Origin: UBA3478 sp036782715
GTDB taxonomy: Bacteria; Bacteroidota; Bacteroidia; Flavobacteriales; Flavobacteriaceae
Length of the DNA stretch: 64,000 nucleotides
Direction: 5' to 3'
Assembly: GCA_036782715.1 (NCBI GenBank)
Contig: DAIPYN010000002.1
Location: forward strand, 66,587-130,586
The stretch's first letter is position 1. Every line of letters begins with the position of its first letter. Shown piece after piece: positions 16,804 to 25,027 of the stretch. Position numbers and translations under genes: made by a program. Under the pieces are notes generated by a model. The model saw nothing but the letters and a program-made list of their open reading frames with translations. It did not search any database and had not been told where the DNA came from.

Positions 16804-17784
16804 ATGAAACCCCTACCTGCTCCACTCGATCAAACCAGTTTACCCGCTATTGCGGCTCCTATGTTTCTTGTATCAGGACCTGACTTGGTCATCGAATGTT
16901 GCAAAAACGGTGTAGTCGGTACATTTCCTGCTTTAAATCAACGAACTAGTGAGGGATTTGAAGAGTGGTTGATTCAGATAAAGGCTGATCTCAATGAGTT
17001 TGAACAGGCTACCGGTAAAAAGGCTGCTCCCTTTGGAGTAAATCTGATTGTTCACCCAACCAATACGCGTCTTGAAGAGGATGTAAAACTATGTGTGAAA
17101 CATCAGGTTCCCTTAGTAATTACCTCTCTTGGGGCAATTTCGCTATTGGTAGATACAATTCATTCTTATGGAGGTTTAGTTTTTCACGATATCGTCAAAA
17201 AACGACACGCCGAAAAGGCCGCTGAAGCCGGGGTTGATGGTCTTATTCTTGTATCTGCAGGAGCAGGAGGACACTCAGGTACGATTAACCCGATGGCGCT
17301 TATAAAAGATGTGAGAAAAGTTTTTGACAAAACCATTGTTGTTGCAGGAGCTATCTCAACTGGTCAGGATATCGCTACAGTACTACAGATGGGGGCAGAC
17401 ATGGCTTACATGGGAACTCGATTTATCAATACGAAGGAAAGTAAAGCCCAAGAGGAGTATAAGAAGATGGTCATCGAAAGTGCCTCTAGCGATATTGTAC
17501 ACACCTCATCGGTTTCGGGAATACCTGCCAACTTTATGGAGGCAAGCTTAAACGCTGCCGGAATAGGCCCAGAAGATTACGCCCAAACAGCAAAATTAGA
17601 TTCTGGGTTAGATATGAATTCAGAAGCCAAGGCGTGGAAGACCATTTGGTCAGCAGGTCATGGTGTGAGTGCTATTGATGATTGTCCCAGTACTGAAGAA
17701 CTGATTAAGCGACTCCATGACGAATTTGAACAGGCGTTAGAAATGCAACAACAGCGTTTAAATCATTATAAACAGAGCAAATAG
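16804..17784 (+). CDS. Nitronate monooxygenase-family FMN oxidoreductase
   Basis: This 326-residue TIM-barrel flavoprotein resembles class I nitronate monooxygenase / FabK-type enzymes: LPAIAAPMFLVSGPDLVIECCKNGVVGTFPALN at the N terminus, VLILVSAGAGGHSG (FMN phosphate region), VVAGAISTGQDIATVLQMGADMAYMGTRFI near residue 185. Such enzymes oxidise alkyl nitronates such as propionate-3-nitronate, or act as NAD(P)H flavin oxidoreductases. FabK-like use is less likely because the gene is not among fab genes. It appears to continue the arsC-like/EamA unit, and a separate promoter for the cytochrome gene begins at its stop codon. Confidence 0.85.
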   Translation: MKPLPAPLDQTSLPAIAAPMFLVSGPDLVIECCKNGVVGTFPALNQRTSEGFEEWLIQIKADLNEFEQATGKKAAPFGVNLIVHPTNTRLEEDVKLCVKHQVPLVITSLGAISLLVDTIHSYGGLVFHDIVKKRHAEKAAEAGVDGLILVSAGAGGHSGTINPMALIKDVRKVFDKTIVVAGAISTGQDIATVLQMGADMAYMGTRFINTKESKAQEEYKKMVIESASSDIVHTSSVSGIPANFMEASLNAAGIGPEDYAQTAKLDSGLDMNSEAKAWKTIWSAGHGVSAIDDCPSTEELIKRLHDEFEQALEMQQQRLNHYKQSK

Positions 17785-17815
17785 TTGCCTAAGATGAATG
17801 TCCGAGCTACATTTA
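17785..17815 (+). promoter_or_regulatory. Promoter TTG-N20-TACATTTA for the cytochrome c gene
   Basis: A TTG -33 element (17785-17787) is separated by 20 nt from TACATTTA (17808-17815), one mismatch from TAnnTTTG. The start codon of the cytochrome follows 15 nt later. The spacing is right for a Bacteroidota sigma-A promoter. Confidence 0.55.
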
Positions 17816-17830
17816 TCAAAAAATTTTAGC

Positions 17831-18310
17831 ATGCGTAAATCATTACTATTTGTTGGTCTTGCCTTAATCATTGCGAGCTGCGGTGAAAGTCCTAAAAAAG
17901 AGAACAAAGGTTTCGAAGTAACCCGCAAAAAAGAAGCGGTAAAAACAGAAGCAAGTTCTTCTGAGGTACCCGTAGATCTTTCAAACAAAGGATTAGGCCC
18001 TATTACTTCTTATGAGTTTAGTGCAGAAATCAATACAGATCTAGCTGAAAAAGGAAAAAGTATTTACGCTGGTAAATGTACCGCTTGTCACCTCGTAGAC
18101 CGTAGAATGATTGGTCCTGCATTAAAAGGTGTTTACGATCGCCGCAGCCCTGAATGGGTATTAAATATGTTACTTAATACTAATGAAATGCTGCAAAAAG
18201 ATCCGATAGCCAAGGCCCTTCTGAAAGAATACAACAACGCTCTGATGATCAATCAGAATCTATCCGAAGACGAGGCAAAAGCCGTAGCAGAGTATCTTCG
18301 TACGCTATAG
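17831..18310 (+). CDS. Lipoprotein c-type cytochrome
   Basis: The 159-residue product has a lipoprotein signal (FVGLALIIASC, lipidated Cys17), a charged linker and one class I cytochrome c domain with CTACH heme attachment at residues 83-87. A sixth-ligand Met is likely among Met120 (NTNEM) and Met139. It should be a membrane-anchored electron carrier facing the periplasm. The open frame extends upstream, but the ATG at 17831 is the only start that places the signal peptide at the N terminus, and a promoter lies between. gpsA begins 2 nt after its stop. Confidence 0.9.
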   Translation: MRKSLLFVGLALIIASCGESPKKENKGFEVTRKKEAVKTEASSSEVPVDLSNKGLGPITSYEFSAEINTDLAEKGKSIYAGKCTACHLVDRRMIGPALKGVYDRRSPEWVLNMLLNTNEMLQKDPIAKALLKEYNNALMINQNLSEDEAKAVAEYLRTL

Positions 18311-18312
18311 TT

Positions 18313-19314
18313 ATGTTGAAGCACCAGTCCCTAACCGTTTTAGGAGGTGGGAGTTTTGGAACCGCACTAGTCAAAATATTTAATGATAACGAGGTTACAG
18401 TAACCTGGTACGTTAAAGAAGATGACGGAGTAAAGGCCATTAACACGGTCGGACAAAACCCTCATTACCTCAGCAGCGTTCAACTCAATACAAGCCTTGT
18501 TCATGCTACAAGCAATATCGAGGAAGCTATAGCTGCATCATCTACGGTTGTTATCGCTATCCCTTCTGCATTTATACACCAAAGCCTACATCCATTTTTG
18601 GGTTTGCTCAAGGGCAAAACGATCTTTTCAGCGGTCAAAGGGATGGTTCCTGAAACCGGTCAAATCATTGGTGATTACCTATCTGAATACACAGCGATAG
18701 AGTTGAAGAATTTTGGGGTAATCTCAGGGCCCTGTCACGCCGAAGAAATAGCCCTCGAAAGACACTCCTACCTTACGGTATCTGCTGTAGATAATTTAAA
18801 AGCCGATCAAATGAAGGCTACTTTATCCAACGCCTATGTAAGAGTCTCTACCGGAAACGACATTATCGGTACCGAATATGCTGCAGTATTAAAAAATGTA
18901 TACGCCATTGCTGCAGGAATCGCATCAGGTTTAGGCTATGGAGATAATTTTCAAAGCGTTTTAATTTCTAATGCCATTAGAGAAATGAGACGCTATTTAG
19001 GCCGTATTTACAAGATGAAACGCAACATCAATCAATCGGCTTACCTCGGAGACCTTTTGGTAACCGCCTATTCAGATCACAGTAGAAACAAACGTTTTGG
19101 CCATCGACTGGGGCAAGGCATGACCGTAGAAGAAACCTTTAAAGCAGAGAAGATGATTGCAGAAGGAGCTTATGCGGTAAAACCTATTTATCTTCTAGCA
19201 AAGTCTCAGAAAAAGGCCCTTCGTACACCCATTATTGATGCTGTTTACAAAGTAGTAGAAAAGGGTGGCTCGGCCACAGAAACCTTCGAATCTCTGAAAG
19301 GAAAACTCAACTAG
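18313..19314 (+). CDS. gpsA: NAD(P)H-dependent glycerol-3-phosphate dehydrogenase
   Basis: GpsA reduces dihydroxyacetone phosphate to sn-glycerol-3-phosphate, the backbone for phospholipids. The 333-residue protein has the N-terminal Rossmann motif LTVLGGGSFGTAL, VISGPCHAEEIA in the middle, and the substrate-binding and catalytic region GTEYAAVLKNVYAIAAGIASGLGYGDN with its Lys, then ENRRFG-like NKRFGHRLGQG. Length is normal. It is transcribed with the cytochrome gene (2-nt gap). Its 3' end overlaps the convergent ABM gene by 4 nt, and no terminator hairpin is visible there. Confidence 0.95.
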   Translation: MLKHQSLTVLGGGSFGTALVKIFNDNEVTVTWYVKEDDGVKAINTVGQNPHYLSSVQLNTSLVHATSNIEEAIAASSTVVIAIPSAFIHQSLHPFLGLLKGKTIFSAVKGMVPETGQIIGDYLSEYTAIELKNFGVISGPCHAEEIALERHSYLTVSAVDNLKADQMKATLSNAYVRVSTGNDIIGTEYAAVLKNVYAIAAGIASGLGYGDNFQSVLISNAIREMRRYLGRIYKMKRNINQSAYLGDLLVTAYSDHSRNKRFGHRLGQGMTVEETFKAEKMIAEGAYAVKPIYLLAKSQKKALRTPIIDAVYKVVEKGGSATETFESLKGKLN

Positions 19315-19610
19315 GGAAAAGAATAATCACGCTCTACACGGCATACCCTAACCCGATAATTTCGATACCACTGGTCGCGCCCTCGCTCTTGCGCGTAGCG
19401 ATGATCGGCAAGTCTTTTAAAATCAGAAATGCTTTCAAGGTCTTTCCAATAAGAAACAGTAATTCCGATAGTACTTCGTGCCGATTCAATAGAAATAAAA
19501 CCGGGGATAGTCTTGGCTAGTTCTATCATTTTATCTGACCACTCCTGATAATCGCTCAAATCATCGTCGGTGGTTGAGGTAAAAATTACCGCGTAATATT
19601 CAGAATTCAT
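19311..19610 (-). CDS. Antibiotic biosynthesis monooxygenase (ABM)-fold small protein
   Basis: This 99-residue protein resembles single-domain ABM/dimeric alpha-beta barrel proteins: YYAVIFTSTTDDDLSDYQEWSDKMIELAKTIPGFISIESARS, then ITVSYWKDLESISDFKRLADHRYAQERGRDQWYRNYRVRVCRVER. This fold occurs in heme-degrading enzymes, quinol monooxygenases and many unassigned stress proteins. No specific substrate can be given. It overlaps the preceding hypothetical gene as ATGA and overlaps gpsA tail-to-tail. Confidence 0.8.
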   Translation of the reverse strand: MNSEYYAVIFTSTTDDDLSDYQEWSDKMIELAKTIPGFISIESARSTIGITVSYWKDLESISDFKRLADHRYAQERGRDQWYRNYRVRVCRVERDYSFP

Positions 19611-19963
19611 TCGATATAGTTTCTTTCAATAAAGTAATTCACGAGCGCCTCTTTCATAAGGATCGATTGCTCCCCCGCCTTTAGATGGGGTAGCTCGTCG
19701 ATCACCTTATAATGAGGCCAGCCTTCCTCGTCGAAATGAGAGAATTCGTAATACCCATAAGGCTCTAAAAGACGACAAATGGCAATGTGTATCAAGTTGA
19801 TTTTTTCATCCTTTTTGAACTTACGATGCAATTTTCCCAACTCTTGAACTCCGACTAAATAGATCATTCCTTCCATATCTAACGGATCTCCATCTGAGAA
19901 TTGATCAGATAATTTCACAACAAGTGCGTCAAATCGCTCTTTTAGTTTTTCATCTCTTGCCAT
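19607..19963 (-). CDS. Conserved hypothetical protein (118 aa)
   Basis: I do not recognise this family. The protein is soluble and highly charged with no signal peptide or membrane segment. Notable blocks are DPLDMEGMIYLVGVQELGKLHRKFKKDEKINLIHIAICRLLEPYGYYEF and DEEGWPHYKVIDELPHLKAGEQSILMKEALVNYF, which read as an all-helical core. It is coupled to the ABM gene by a 4-nt overlap. The -7 box just upstream leaves only four nucleotides before the ATG, suggesting a leaderless mRNA. Confidence 0.75.
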   Translation of the reverse strand: MARDEKLKERFDALVVKLSDQFSDGDPLDMEGMIYLVGVQELGKLHRKFKKDEKINLIHIAICRLLEPYGYYEFSHFDEEGWPHYKVIDELPHLKAGEQSILMKEALVNYFIERNYIE

Positions 19964-19967
19964 GCTG

Positions 19968-19975
19968 CAAAAATA
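19968..19975 (-). promoter_or_regulatory. -7 box TATTTTTG for the hypothetical/ABM pair
   Basis: A perfect TAnnTTTG box ends four nucleotides before the ATG at 19963, so transcription would begin at or next to the start codon. Confidence 0.6.
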
Positions 19976-20125
19976 CGGGGTTACTTATTGGAATACATCG
20001 ATTTCCACTTGTTATAGACATCAAACAAGCCCATAATTGATCATTCGCCCTTAATTTAGGGTTGTGTTACTCTAAGTTTTTGTTTTTGTTGTTAGTACAC
20101 ACGATGCCAAACAAACCTGGCTAGA

Positions 20126-20156
20126 GCCCCGCCGTCCTGCGGGGCTTCTTATTTTG
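20126..20156 (+). terminator. GC-rich hairpin with T-rich tail, plus-strand terminator
   Basis: A 7-bp all-GC stem (GCCCCGC / GCGGGGC, 20126-20132 with 20139-20145) has a 6-nt loop and is followed on the plus strand by TTCTTATTTT. Read on the minus strand it lies directly at the stop of the metallophosphatase gene but lacks a T tract. The nearest plus-strand gene upstream is gpsA, more than 800 nt away. Confidence 0.65.
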
Positions 20157-20880
20157 GGGCAAAATTTCTTCCCGGTTCTCCTCGGTACAACTCATTCAAG
20201 GGATCGCTTTGCCAAAATTCTTTGGTGTCTACGTCGAGTATAGTTACCCCTCCCATAAAGGCAGCTCCGGTATCTATGTTCCAAACATTGGCCGCGCGCT
20301 GAGGCGAAACAAAAGACTCCTTCGATAAAGGCGTATGACCAATAAATATCTCGTTATAACGCTTTAATCGCGGGGGTAGTTCTTTGTCTTCTGTTTTCTC
20401 TACCACCTTTGCGAGTTCCCAAAGTGTTCGATCCCAGTAAAACATCTTAGAGAAATACTCTTGCTGAACCCCTCTTAGATTGGTAAAGCCTGCATGAAGA
20501 AAAAGTCGATTATGTTCATCTAACCGGTAATCTTCTAAATCTTGTAAAAAGGCGATATGAATCTCCTTGTGAGCTCGGTCGATACTATCGTAACTAGTTT
20601 TTGTAGCAGCTCCTCCATGAAGCAACCAATTTTCGGGCGCCTCAGATCTAGTTAAATAGTTGAGGCAAAGGTCATCATGGTTACCGCGAATAAAAGTACA
20701 GCGATAGCGATCTCTAAGAGCGATCAAAAAATCGATTGTCTGATGGGCTTCACTCCATCCGTCAACATAATCCCCTAGAAATATAAGGTGGTCTTGTTCT
20801 GTGACATTAGCTCGATCTAATGCTTGTTCTAGTCCCTTTTTTCCGGAGTGAATATCTCCGATGGCGAGTGTGCGTTTCAA
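20149..20880 (-). CDS. Calcineurin-like metallophosphatase
   Basis: The 243-residue protein has the full set of metallophosphoesterase motifs: GDIHSG (residues 8-13), GDYVDGW, GNHDD and IGHTPL, with a late GAAFMGG. It resembles serine/threonine phosphatases of the PrpA/symmetrical Ap4A hydrolase group; the substrate is unknown. The start is TTG at 20880, giving KRTLAIGDIHSG, which fits the family. An in-frame TAA lies 12 nt upstream and no ATG is available. A perfect TAATTTTG promoter box is 15 nt upstream. It is divergent from the fructokinase gene. Confidence 0.88.
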   Translation of the reverse strand: MKRTLAIGDIHSGKKGLEQALDRANVTEQDHLIFLGDYVDGWSEAHQTIDFLIALRDRYRCTFIRGNHDDLCLNYLTRSEAPENWLLHGGAATKTSYDSIDRAHKEIHIAFLQDLEDYRLDEHNRLFLHAGFTNLRGVQQEYFSKMFYWDRTLWELAKVVEKTEDKELPPRLKRYNEIFIGHTPLSKESFVSPQRAANVWNIDTGAAFMGGVTILDVDTKEFWQSDPLNELYRGEPGRNFAPK

Positions 20881-20895
20881 TCTTTCGGTTTACTT

Positions 20896-20903
20896 CAAAA
20901 TTA
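20896..20903 (-). promoter_or_regulatory. -7 box TAATTTTG for the metallophosphatase gene
   Basis: A perfect TAnnTTTG match lies 15 nt before the TTG start, in the 50-nt gap shared with the divergent fructokinase gene. Confidence 0.55.
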
Positions 20904-20930
20904 GTACTTTGGGCACTTAAAATCTACCCC

Positions 20931-21872
20931 ATGAAGAAGGTGTTTTGTGTCGGAGAGTTATTGATTGATTTCGTTGGACAAGGAGGGCATCCCTCTCTTA
21001 CAAAAACCAATCAGTTCCTAAAAAAAGCCGGTGGAGCTCCTGCGAATGTAGCCGCTGCAGTGAGTCGTCTTGATGGTCACAGCTATTTTGTTGGGGCTGT
21101 GGGTAGCGACCCTTTCGGAAACTTCTTAACAGAGGCCCTTGAAGAAGAAGGCGTTAGCATAGACTATTTACAGCGAGTTTCGACTTTTACTACGCTAGCT
21201 TTCGTAAATCTTGGTGCCGATGGTGAACGTGACTTTGTGTTCTCGAGAGGGGCTGATCGGGAACTAACCTATGACAAGGCCTTAGCCGACCAGCTAGCAG
21301 GGCAAATTGTGCACTTTGGAGCCGCAACCTCCTTTTTAGGTGGAAGCCTAGAACATACCTATTCGACTTATCTAGAAGAGGCGATAGCCAATGAGGCACT
21401 TATCAGTTTTGACCCTAATTACCGTAACGATTTACACCGATTCGATGTTGACGATTTTATTAAAAAATCGCTTCATTTCATTGCTAAGGCTCACCTAATA
21501 AAACTCAGCGAAGAAGAGGCGAAACTACTCGCAAAAACCGATGATCTGGAGGAGGCTTGCCGATTCTTTCATAATATGACTAATGCGACAATATGTATCA
21601 CTCTTGGGAAACAAGGAACGCTTTTGAGTCTTGATAGTGATCAAAGAGCAACTATTCCTACTATCCCCATTAAAGCGATTGATACCACTGGTTCTGGAGA
21701 TGCTTTTATCGGATGTCTACTCGCCACTCTTTCCAAAGCACCATCAACAACCGTGTTGAAAGATAAGAAGTGGATGACCGAAGCGGTGAATATTGCGAAC
21801 AAAGCCGGAGCATTTACGGCGCAGAACTATGGTGCTATTGCTGCACTCCCGAGAGCGAAGGATCTAATGTAA
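20931..21872 (+). CDS. PfkB-family sugar kinase, probable fructokinase
   Basis: The 313-residue protein starts KKVFCVGELLIDFVGQ and has the PfkB N-terminal signature AGGAPANVAAAVSRLDGHSYFVGAVGSDPFGNFL, the substrate-loop TLAFVNLGADGERDFVFSRGAD and the ATP/anion-hole motif DTTGSGDAFIGCLLA with catalytic Asp. This combination is typical of fructokinases making fructose-6-phosphate. The open frame continues upstream into the metallophosphatase gene, but the ATG at 20931 is the family start. It ends 5 nt before the convergent AlbA_2 gene. Confidence 0.88.
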   Translation: MKKVFCVGELLIDFVGQGGHPSLTKTNQFLKKAGGAPANVAAAVSRLDGHSYFVGAVGSDPFGNFLTEALEEEGVSIDYLQRVSTFTTLAFVNLGADGERDFVFSRGADRELTYDKALADQLAGQIVHFGAATSFLGGSLEHTYSTYLEEAIANEALISFDPNYRNDLHRFDVDDFIKKSLHFIAKAHLIKLSEEEAKLLAKTDDLEEACRFFHNMTNATICITLGKQGTLLSLDSDQRATIPTIPIKAIDTTGSGDAFIGCLLATLSKAPSTTVLKDKKWMTEAVNIANKAGAFTAQNYGAIAALPRAKDLM

Positions 21873-21877
21873 TCCCT

Positions 21878-23011
21878 CTAGTTATACCTTACTTTTCGAA
21901 TTACTCGAAGTGCTTCTTTAAGCGAGGCATAAGCATCTTGGTCTATGTCTTTAATAAGTCTTCTAGCATTTTCTAACTGTTCTTTTGCTTCTTCAAACCC
22001 ATTTAAGAAACAGATTAAATAGGTGTCAGGAAGTCGTCTCAGATCTACTAATTGATTTTCAGAAAGCCGCACTTTTTGCTCCAAAAGCTTAACCAGAGTG
22101 TTATTCGTGTTGTATACGTGAAATAATTCTCGAGTGTCGTATCGTGGAGGCTCAAAAATTAGTTCGGTATTCATCTGATAAGTACCGTTCTCTTCAAAAT
22201 GAATATCTAATCGCTCGAGCGGATAATATTTTTTATCTCCGAGCCCAAGAAACACATACTCGGTTAGACTGAAAGTATCATTGGTATGAGTAATTTCTAT
22301 CTCGTCAAGGGCAGAATAGAACAATCTTACCTGTTCATTGATCAATTCGATATCCACTCGTGAGTAATAAGTCTTGTCTTTGACTTTCTTCACCTGCCCA
22401 GCCCAACACACTACAAATTGCTCTTTAAAAACCTTGTAATCACTCGGCATATCAGGATGACGATTTCGAATAAAATCAATCACCCCGTCTAGGGTAAGTT
22501 CAATATTATTTTCGGCGTGGCGTTCTAGATCTTGAACGATGGTTGAATTGGTATCGCGCAATTCAGATTCGAAGTTCTTCGGAACCGACATGCTGCCCTC
22601 GCGATAAAAAACAGCTCCTCCATAATACTTCCAAATATTCTTTCTAAGGGAGCAAAGTCTGCCCGAAGATCGAATGGTAATAAGACCTACTACCTTATTG
22701 TCAGGTAAATGTGGAAAGGGAATATTCTCGTAGGAAACCTTTGGCGGTTGATCTAAGTAAGCATTTACCAGATTCTGAATTTTGCTGTCGTCAAAAAAAT
22801 CAACCCCAACGATGCTACTGTCTAAATCTTCAACCCCAACCACAATGTAAGAGTTGTTTAAAGGGTTCGTGTTAGCCAAAGCACAAACGTGCTTGAGAAA
22901 CTTAGCTTTACCCTCCTTTTCACCTATAGAAATACTGCGCTTTTTATCATAAAAACTATTCTCGTCATTATGAGCGAGCAAATTTTTAATTAAAAGGCGC
23001 TTATTAATCAT
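21878..23011 (-). CDS. AlbA_2 (Schlafen-like) domain putative nucleic-acid-binding protein
   Basis: The 377-residue protein has an N-terminal AlbA_2 domain (about residues 15-150: ENSFYDKKRSISIGEKEGKAKFLKHVCALANTN, SYIVVGVEDLDSSIVGVDFFDD, VVGLITI...YYGGAVFYREGSMS). This is the fold annotated as putative DNA-binding/ATP-binding in transcriptional regulators and Schlafen proteins. The remaining 220 residues are predicted mixed alpha/beta with a helical, charged tail (LDQDAYASLKEALRVIRKVRYN) and I cannot assign them. It lies 3 nt after the aldo/keto reductase gene on the same strand. Its role is unknown. Confidence 0.75.
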   Translation of the reverse strand: MINKRLLIKNLLAHNDENSFYDKKRSISIGEKEGKAKFLKHVCALANTNPLNNSYIVVGVEDLDSSIVGVDFFDDSKIQNLVNAYLDQPPKVSYENIPFPHLPDNKVVGLITIRSSGRLCSLRKNIWKYYGGAVFYREGSMSVPKNFESELRDTNSTIVQDLERHAENNIELTLDGVIDFIRNRHPDMPSDYKVFKEQFVVCWAGQVKKVKDKTYYSRVDIELINEQVRLFYSALDEIEITHTNDTFSLTEYVFLGLGDKKYYPLERLDIHFEENGTYQMNTELIFEPPRYDTRELFHVYNTNNTLVKLLEQKVRLSENQLVDLRRLPDTYLICFLNGFEEAKEQLENARRLIKDIDQDAYASLKEALRVIRKVRYN

Positions 23012-23014
23012 GTG

Positions 23015-23878
23015 CTAAGGAACTCTTGTACCCTTGGCGGCTTCGAGCAAAACGAACCAGTCTTCAAGCTCTAACACGATCTCAAAACCTTTCTTTGCGT
23101 CAGCGAGACGATTAACTTGAGTAGTTCCTACCACTGGGCTAATCTTAGCGGGATGTTTCGCTAGAAAAGCCAACGCTAAGCCAGCTAAATCGGTATCATA
23201 TTTATTCATTAGATCATCAGCAACCGCTCTAATGCGAACAACGGCCTCGTCATCAGGGTTTTTAAACAGGACTCCTAGTGGAGACCAAGCCATCGGCTCG
23301 ATATTCAAATGCTTCGCCTGATCTAGAGTGCCATCGTACATCGAATCAGTATGGGTGATCGAACACTGAATCTGATTCGCTTCTACTGGAGCAAACCGCA
23401 TGATACTTTCAACCTGATGGGGAAGAAAATTGGATAAGCCAAAGGACTTTATTTTTCCTTGATCTAAAAGCGTTGCAACTGCTAGACCCACCTCTTCAGT
23501 ATCGAGCAGCGGGCTCGGCCGATGCAATAGAAAAAGATCGAGATAATCGGTACCTAGATTTCTTAAACTTTGCTCTGCCGAATCAATAATATAAGCGGTA
23601 TCGTATTGATAATGTTTGACTTTATTAGCTCTACCTCTTGTCATTTGAATCCCGCACTTGGTAATAAGCTCAATAGCTTCTCTAGTTACATTAGCCTGTT
23701 TTAAAGCCGCTCCAAATTCTACTTCAGTAGTGTAATCTCCATAAATATCGGCATGGTCAAATCGGTTTAAACCCAATTCTAACGCTCCTTCTATACGATT
23801 AGCCATTTCTGTGGTGTTTAGAGCGCTTCCCCAGCGACCCCATGTCATCGTCCCAACAATCAGTGAGTGTTTTTTCAT
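23015..23878 (-). CDS. Aldo/keto reductase
   Basis: The 287-residue TIM-barrel oxidoreductase resembles YdhF-type aldo/keto reductases. The catalytic tetrad is visible: Asp and Tyr in FDHADIYGDYTTE, Lys in ELITKCGIQ and His in LDLFLLHRPSP. NADPH-binding elements are GLSNF, and VVGTTQVNRL near the C terminus. It would reduce carbonyl compounds with NADPH; the physiological substrate is not evident. It is divergent from moxR, with 151 nt between the starts, and followed closely by the AlbA_2 gene. Confidence 0.92.
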   Translation of the reverse strand: MKKHSLIVGTMTWGRWGSALNTTEMANRIEGALELGLNRFDHADIYGDYTTEVEFGAALKQANVTREAIELITKCGIQMTRGRANKVKHYQYDTAYIIDSAEQSLRNLGTDYLDLFLLHRPSPLLDTEEVGLAVATLLDQGKIKSFGLSNFLPHQVESIMRFAPVEANQIQCSITHTDSMYDGTLDQAKHLNIEPMAWSPLGVLFKNPDDEAVVRIRAVADDLMNKYDTDLAGLALAFLAKHPAKISPVVGTTQVNRLADAKKGFEIVLELEDWFVLLEAAKGTRVP

Positions 23879-24029
23879 AGTGATCCGTTTTTCAGGCTAT
23901 AAGTTACAACTTTATAAAAGCCAAAACTTTGTGAAAACCTTATTAAATCAGGCATTTTTAACCTATCATTAACAAGGGAAAGCAATAAGAATTTACAATT
24001 TGCGCCCTCTAAACCTAAGACAGAGCGAA

Positions 24030-25019
24030 ATGAGTGTAGATATTAGTGAGTTAAACGAGAAAATAACACGAGATAGTGCCTTTATTTCGGCATTGAGAAA
24101 CGAGGTTTCGAAGGCAATTGTCGGGCAAAACCACATGGTAGACAGCCTGTTAATTGGTCTCCTGGCCAAGGGCCATATCTTACTCGAAGGAGTACCTGGT
24201 CTTGCGAAAACCTTGGCAATTAATACGCTTTCGAAAGCAGTGAAAGGTAGCTTTAGTAGAATTCAGTTTACTCCTGACCTGTTGCCAGCCGATGTGATTG
24301 GGACGGTAATTTATAACATGAATGAGCAGGCCTTTAATGTTAAGAAAGGTCCCATTTTTGCCAATTTCGTTTTAGCTGATGAGATTAACCGTGCACCTGC
24401 GAAGGTTCAATCAGCCCTATTAGAGGCCATGCAAGAAAAGCAGGTAACCATCGGCGATGAAACCTTTAAACTCGACCAGCCCTTTCTGGTAATGGCCACC
24501 CAAAACCCTGTTGAACAAGAGGGAACCTACACCTTGCCTGAGGCTCAGGTAGATCGTTTCATGTTGAAAGTGGTCATTGATTATCCGAAAAGAGAAGATG
24601 AACAGCTGATTATTCGACAAAATTTAGCTTCAACTGCTCATAAAATAAGCGCGGTACTAAGTACTAAAGATCTCCTCAAAGCCCAAGAAAGTGTAAACGA
24701 AGTTTATCTCGATGAAAAGATTGAGCAGTATATCGTTGATCTAATCTTCGCGACAAGATATCCTGAAAATTATAGTTTAGATCATCTAAAGTCACTGATA
24801 AGTTTCGGCGCCTCTCCAAGAGGTAGTATTAGTCTTGCAAAAGCAGCGAAGTGTTATGCGTTCATTCAGGGAAGAGGATTCGTGGTTCCTGAAGATGTTA
24901 GAGCGGTAATTTTTGATGTGCTCCGACATCGTATCGGTTTAACCTACGAGGCCGAAGCTGAATCGATCGGAAGCGTTCAAATCATCGAACAAGTTCTCGA
25001 AGCGGTCAAAGTACCTTAA
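24030..25019 (+). CDS. MoxR-family AAA+ ATPase
   Basis: The 329-residue ATPase has Walker A GVPGLAKT (about residues 56-63), Walker B LADEINRAPAKVQSALLEAMQE, sensor 1 MATQNPVEQEGTYTLPEAQVDRFM and sensor 2 GASPRGSISLAKAAK. MoxR ATPases act as chaperones with von Willebrand A proteins. The open frame begins earlier at a TTG, but the ATG at 24030 is preferred. An imperfect promoter box ending in ATTTG (23993-24001) lies about 29 nt before it. It is the first gene of an eight-gene unit through batE, in which spacing is mostly zero to four nucleotides. Confidence 0.93.
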   Translation: MSVDISELNEKITRDSAFISALRNEVSKAIVGQNHMVDSLLIGLLAKGHILLEGVPGLAKTLAINTLSKAVKGSFSRIQFTPDLLPADVIGTVIYNMNEQAFNVKKGPIFANFVLADEINRAPAKVQSALLEAMQEKQVTIGDETFKLDQPFLVMATQNPVEQEGTYTLPEAQVDRFMLKVVIDYPKREDEQLIIRQNLASTAHKISAVLSTKDLLKAQESVNEVYLDEKIEQYIVDLIFATRYPENYSLDHLKSLISFGASPRGSISLAKAAKCYAFIQGRGFVVPEDVRAVIFDVLRHRIGLTYEAEAESIGSVQIIEQVLEAVKVP

Positions 25020-25027
25020 TAAACAAC

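Noticed and set aside
21878..23011. Anti-phage defence gene
   Set aside because: AlbA_2 domains occur in many regulators, and the neighbourhood is housekeeping with no mobile-element or defence markers.
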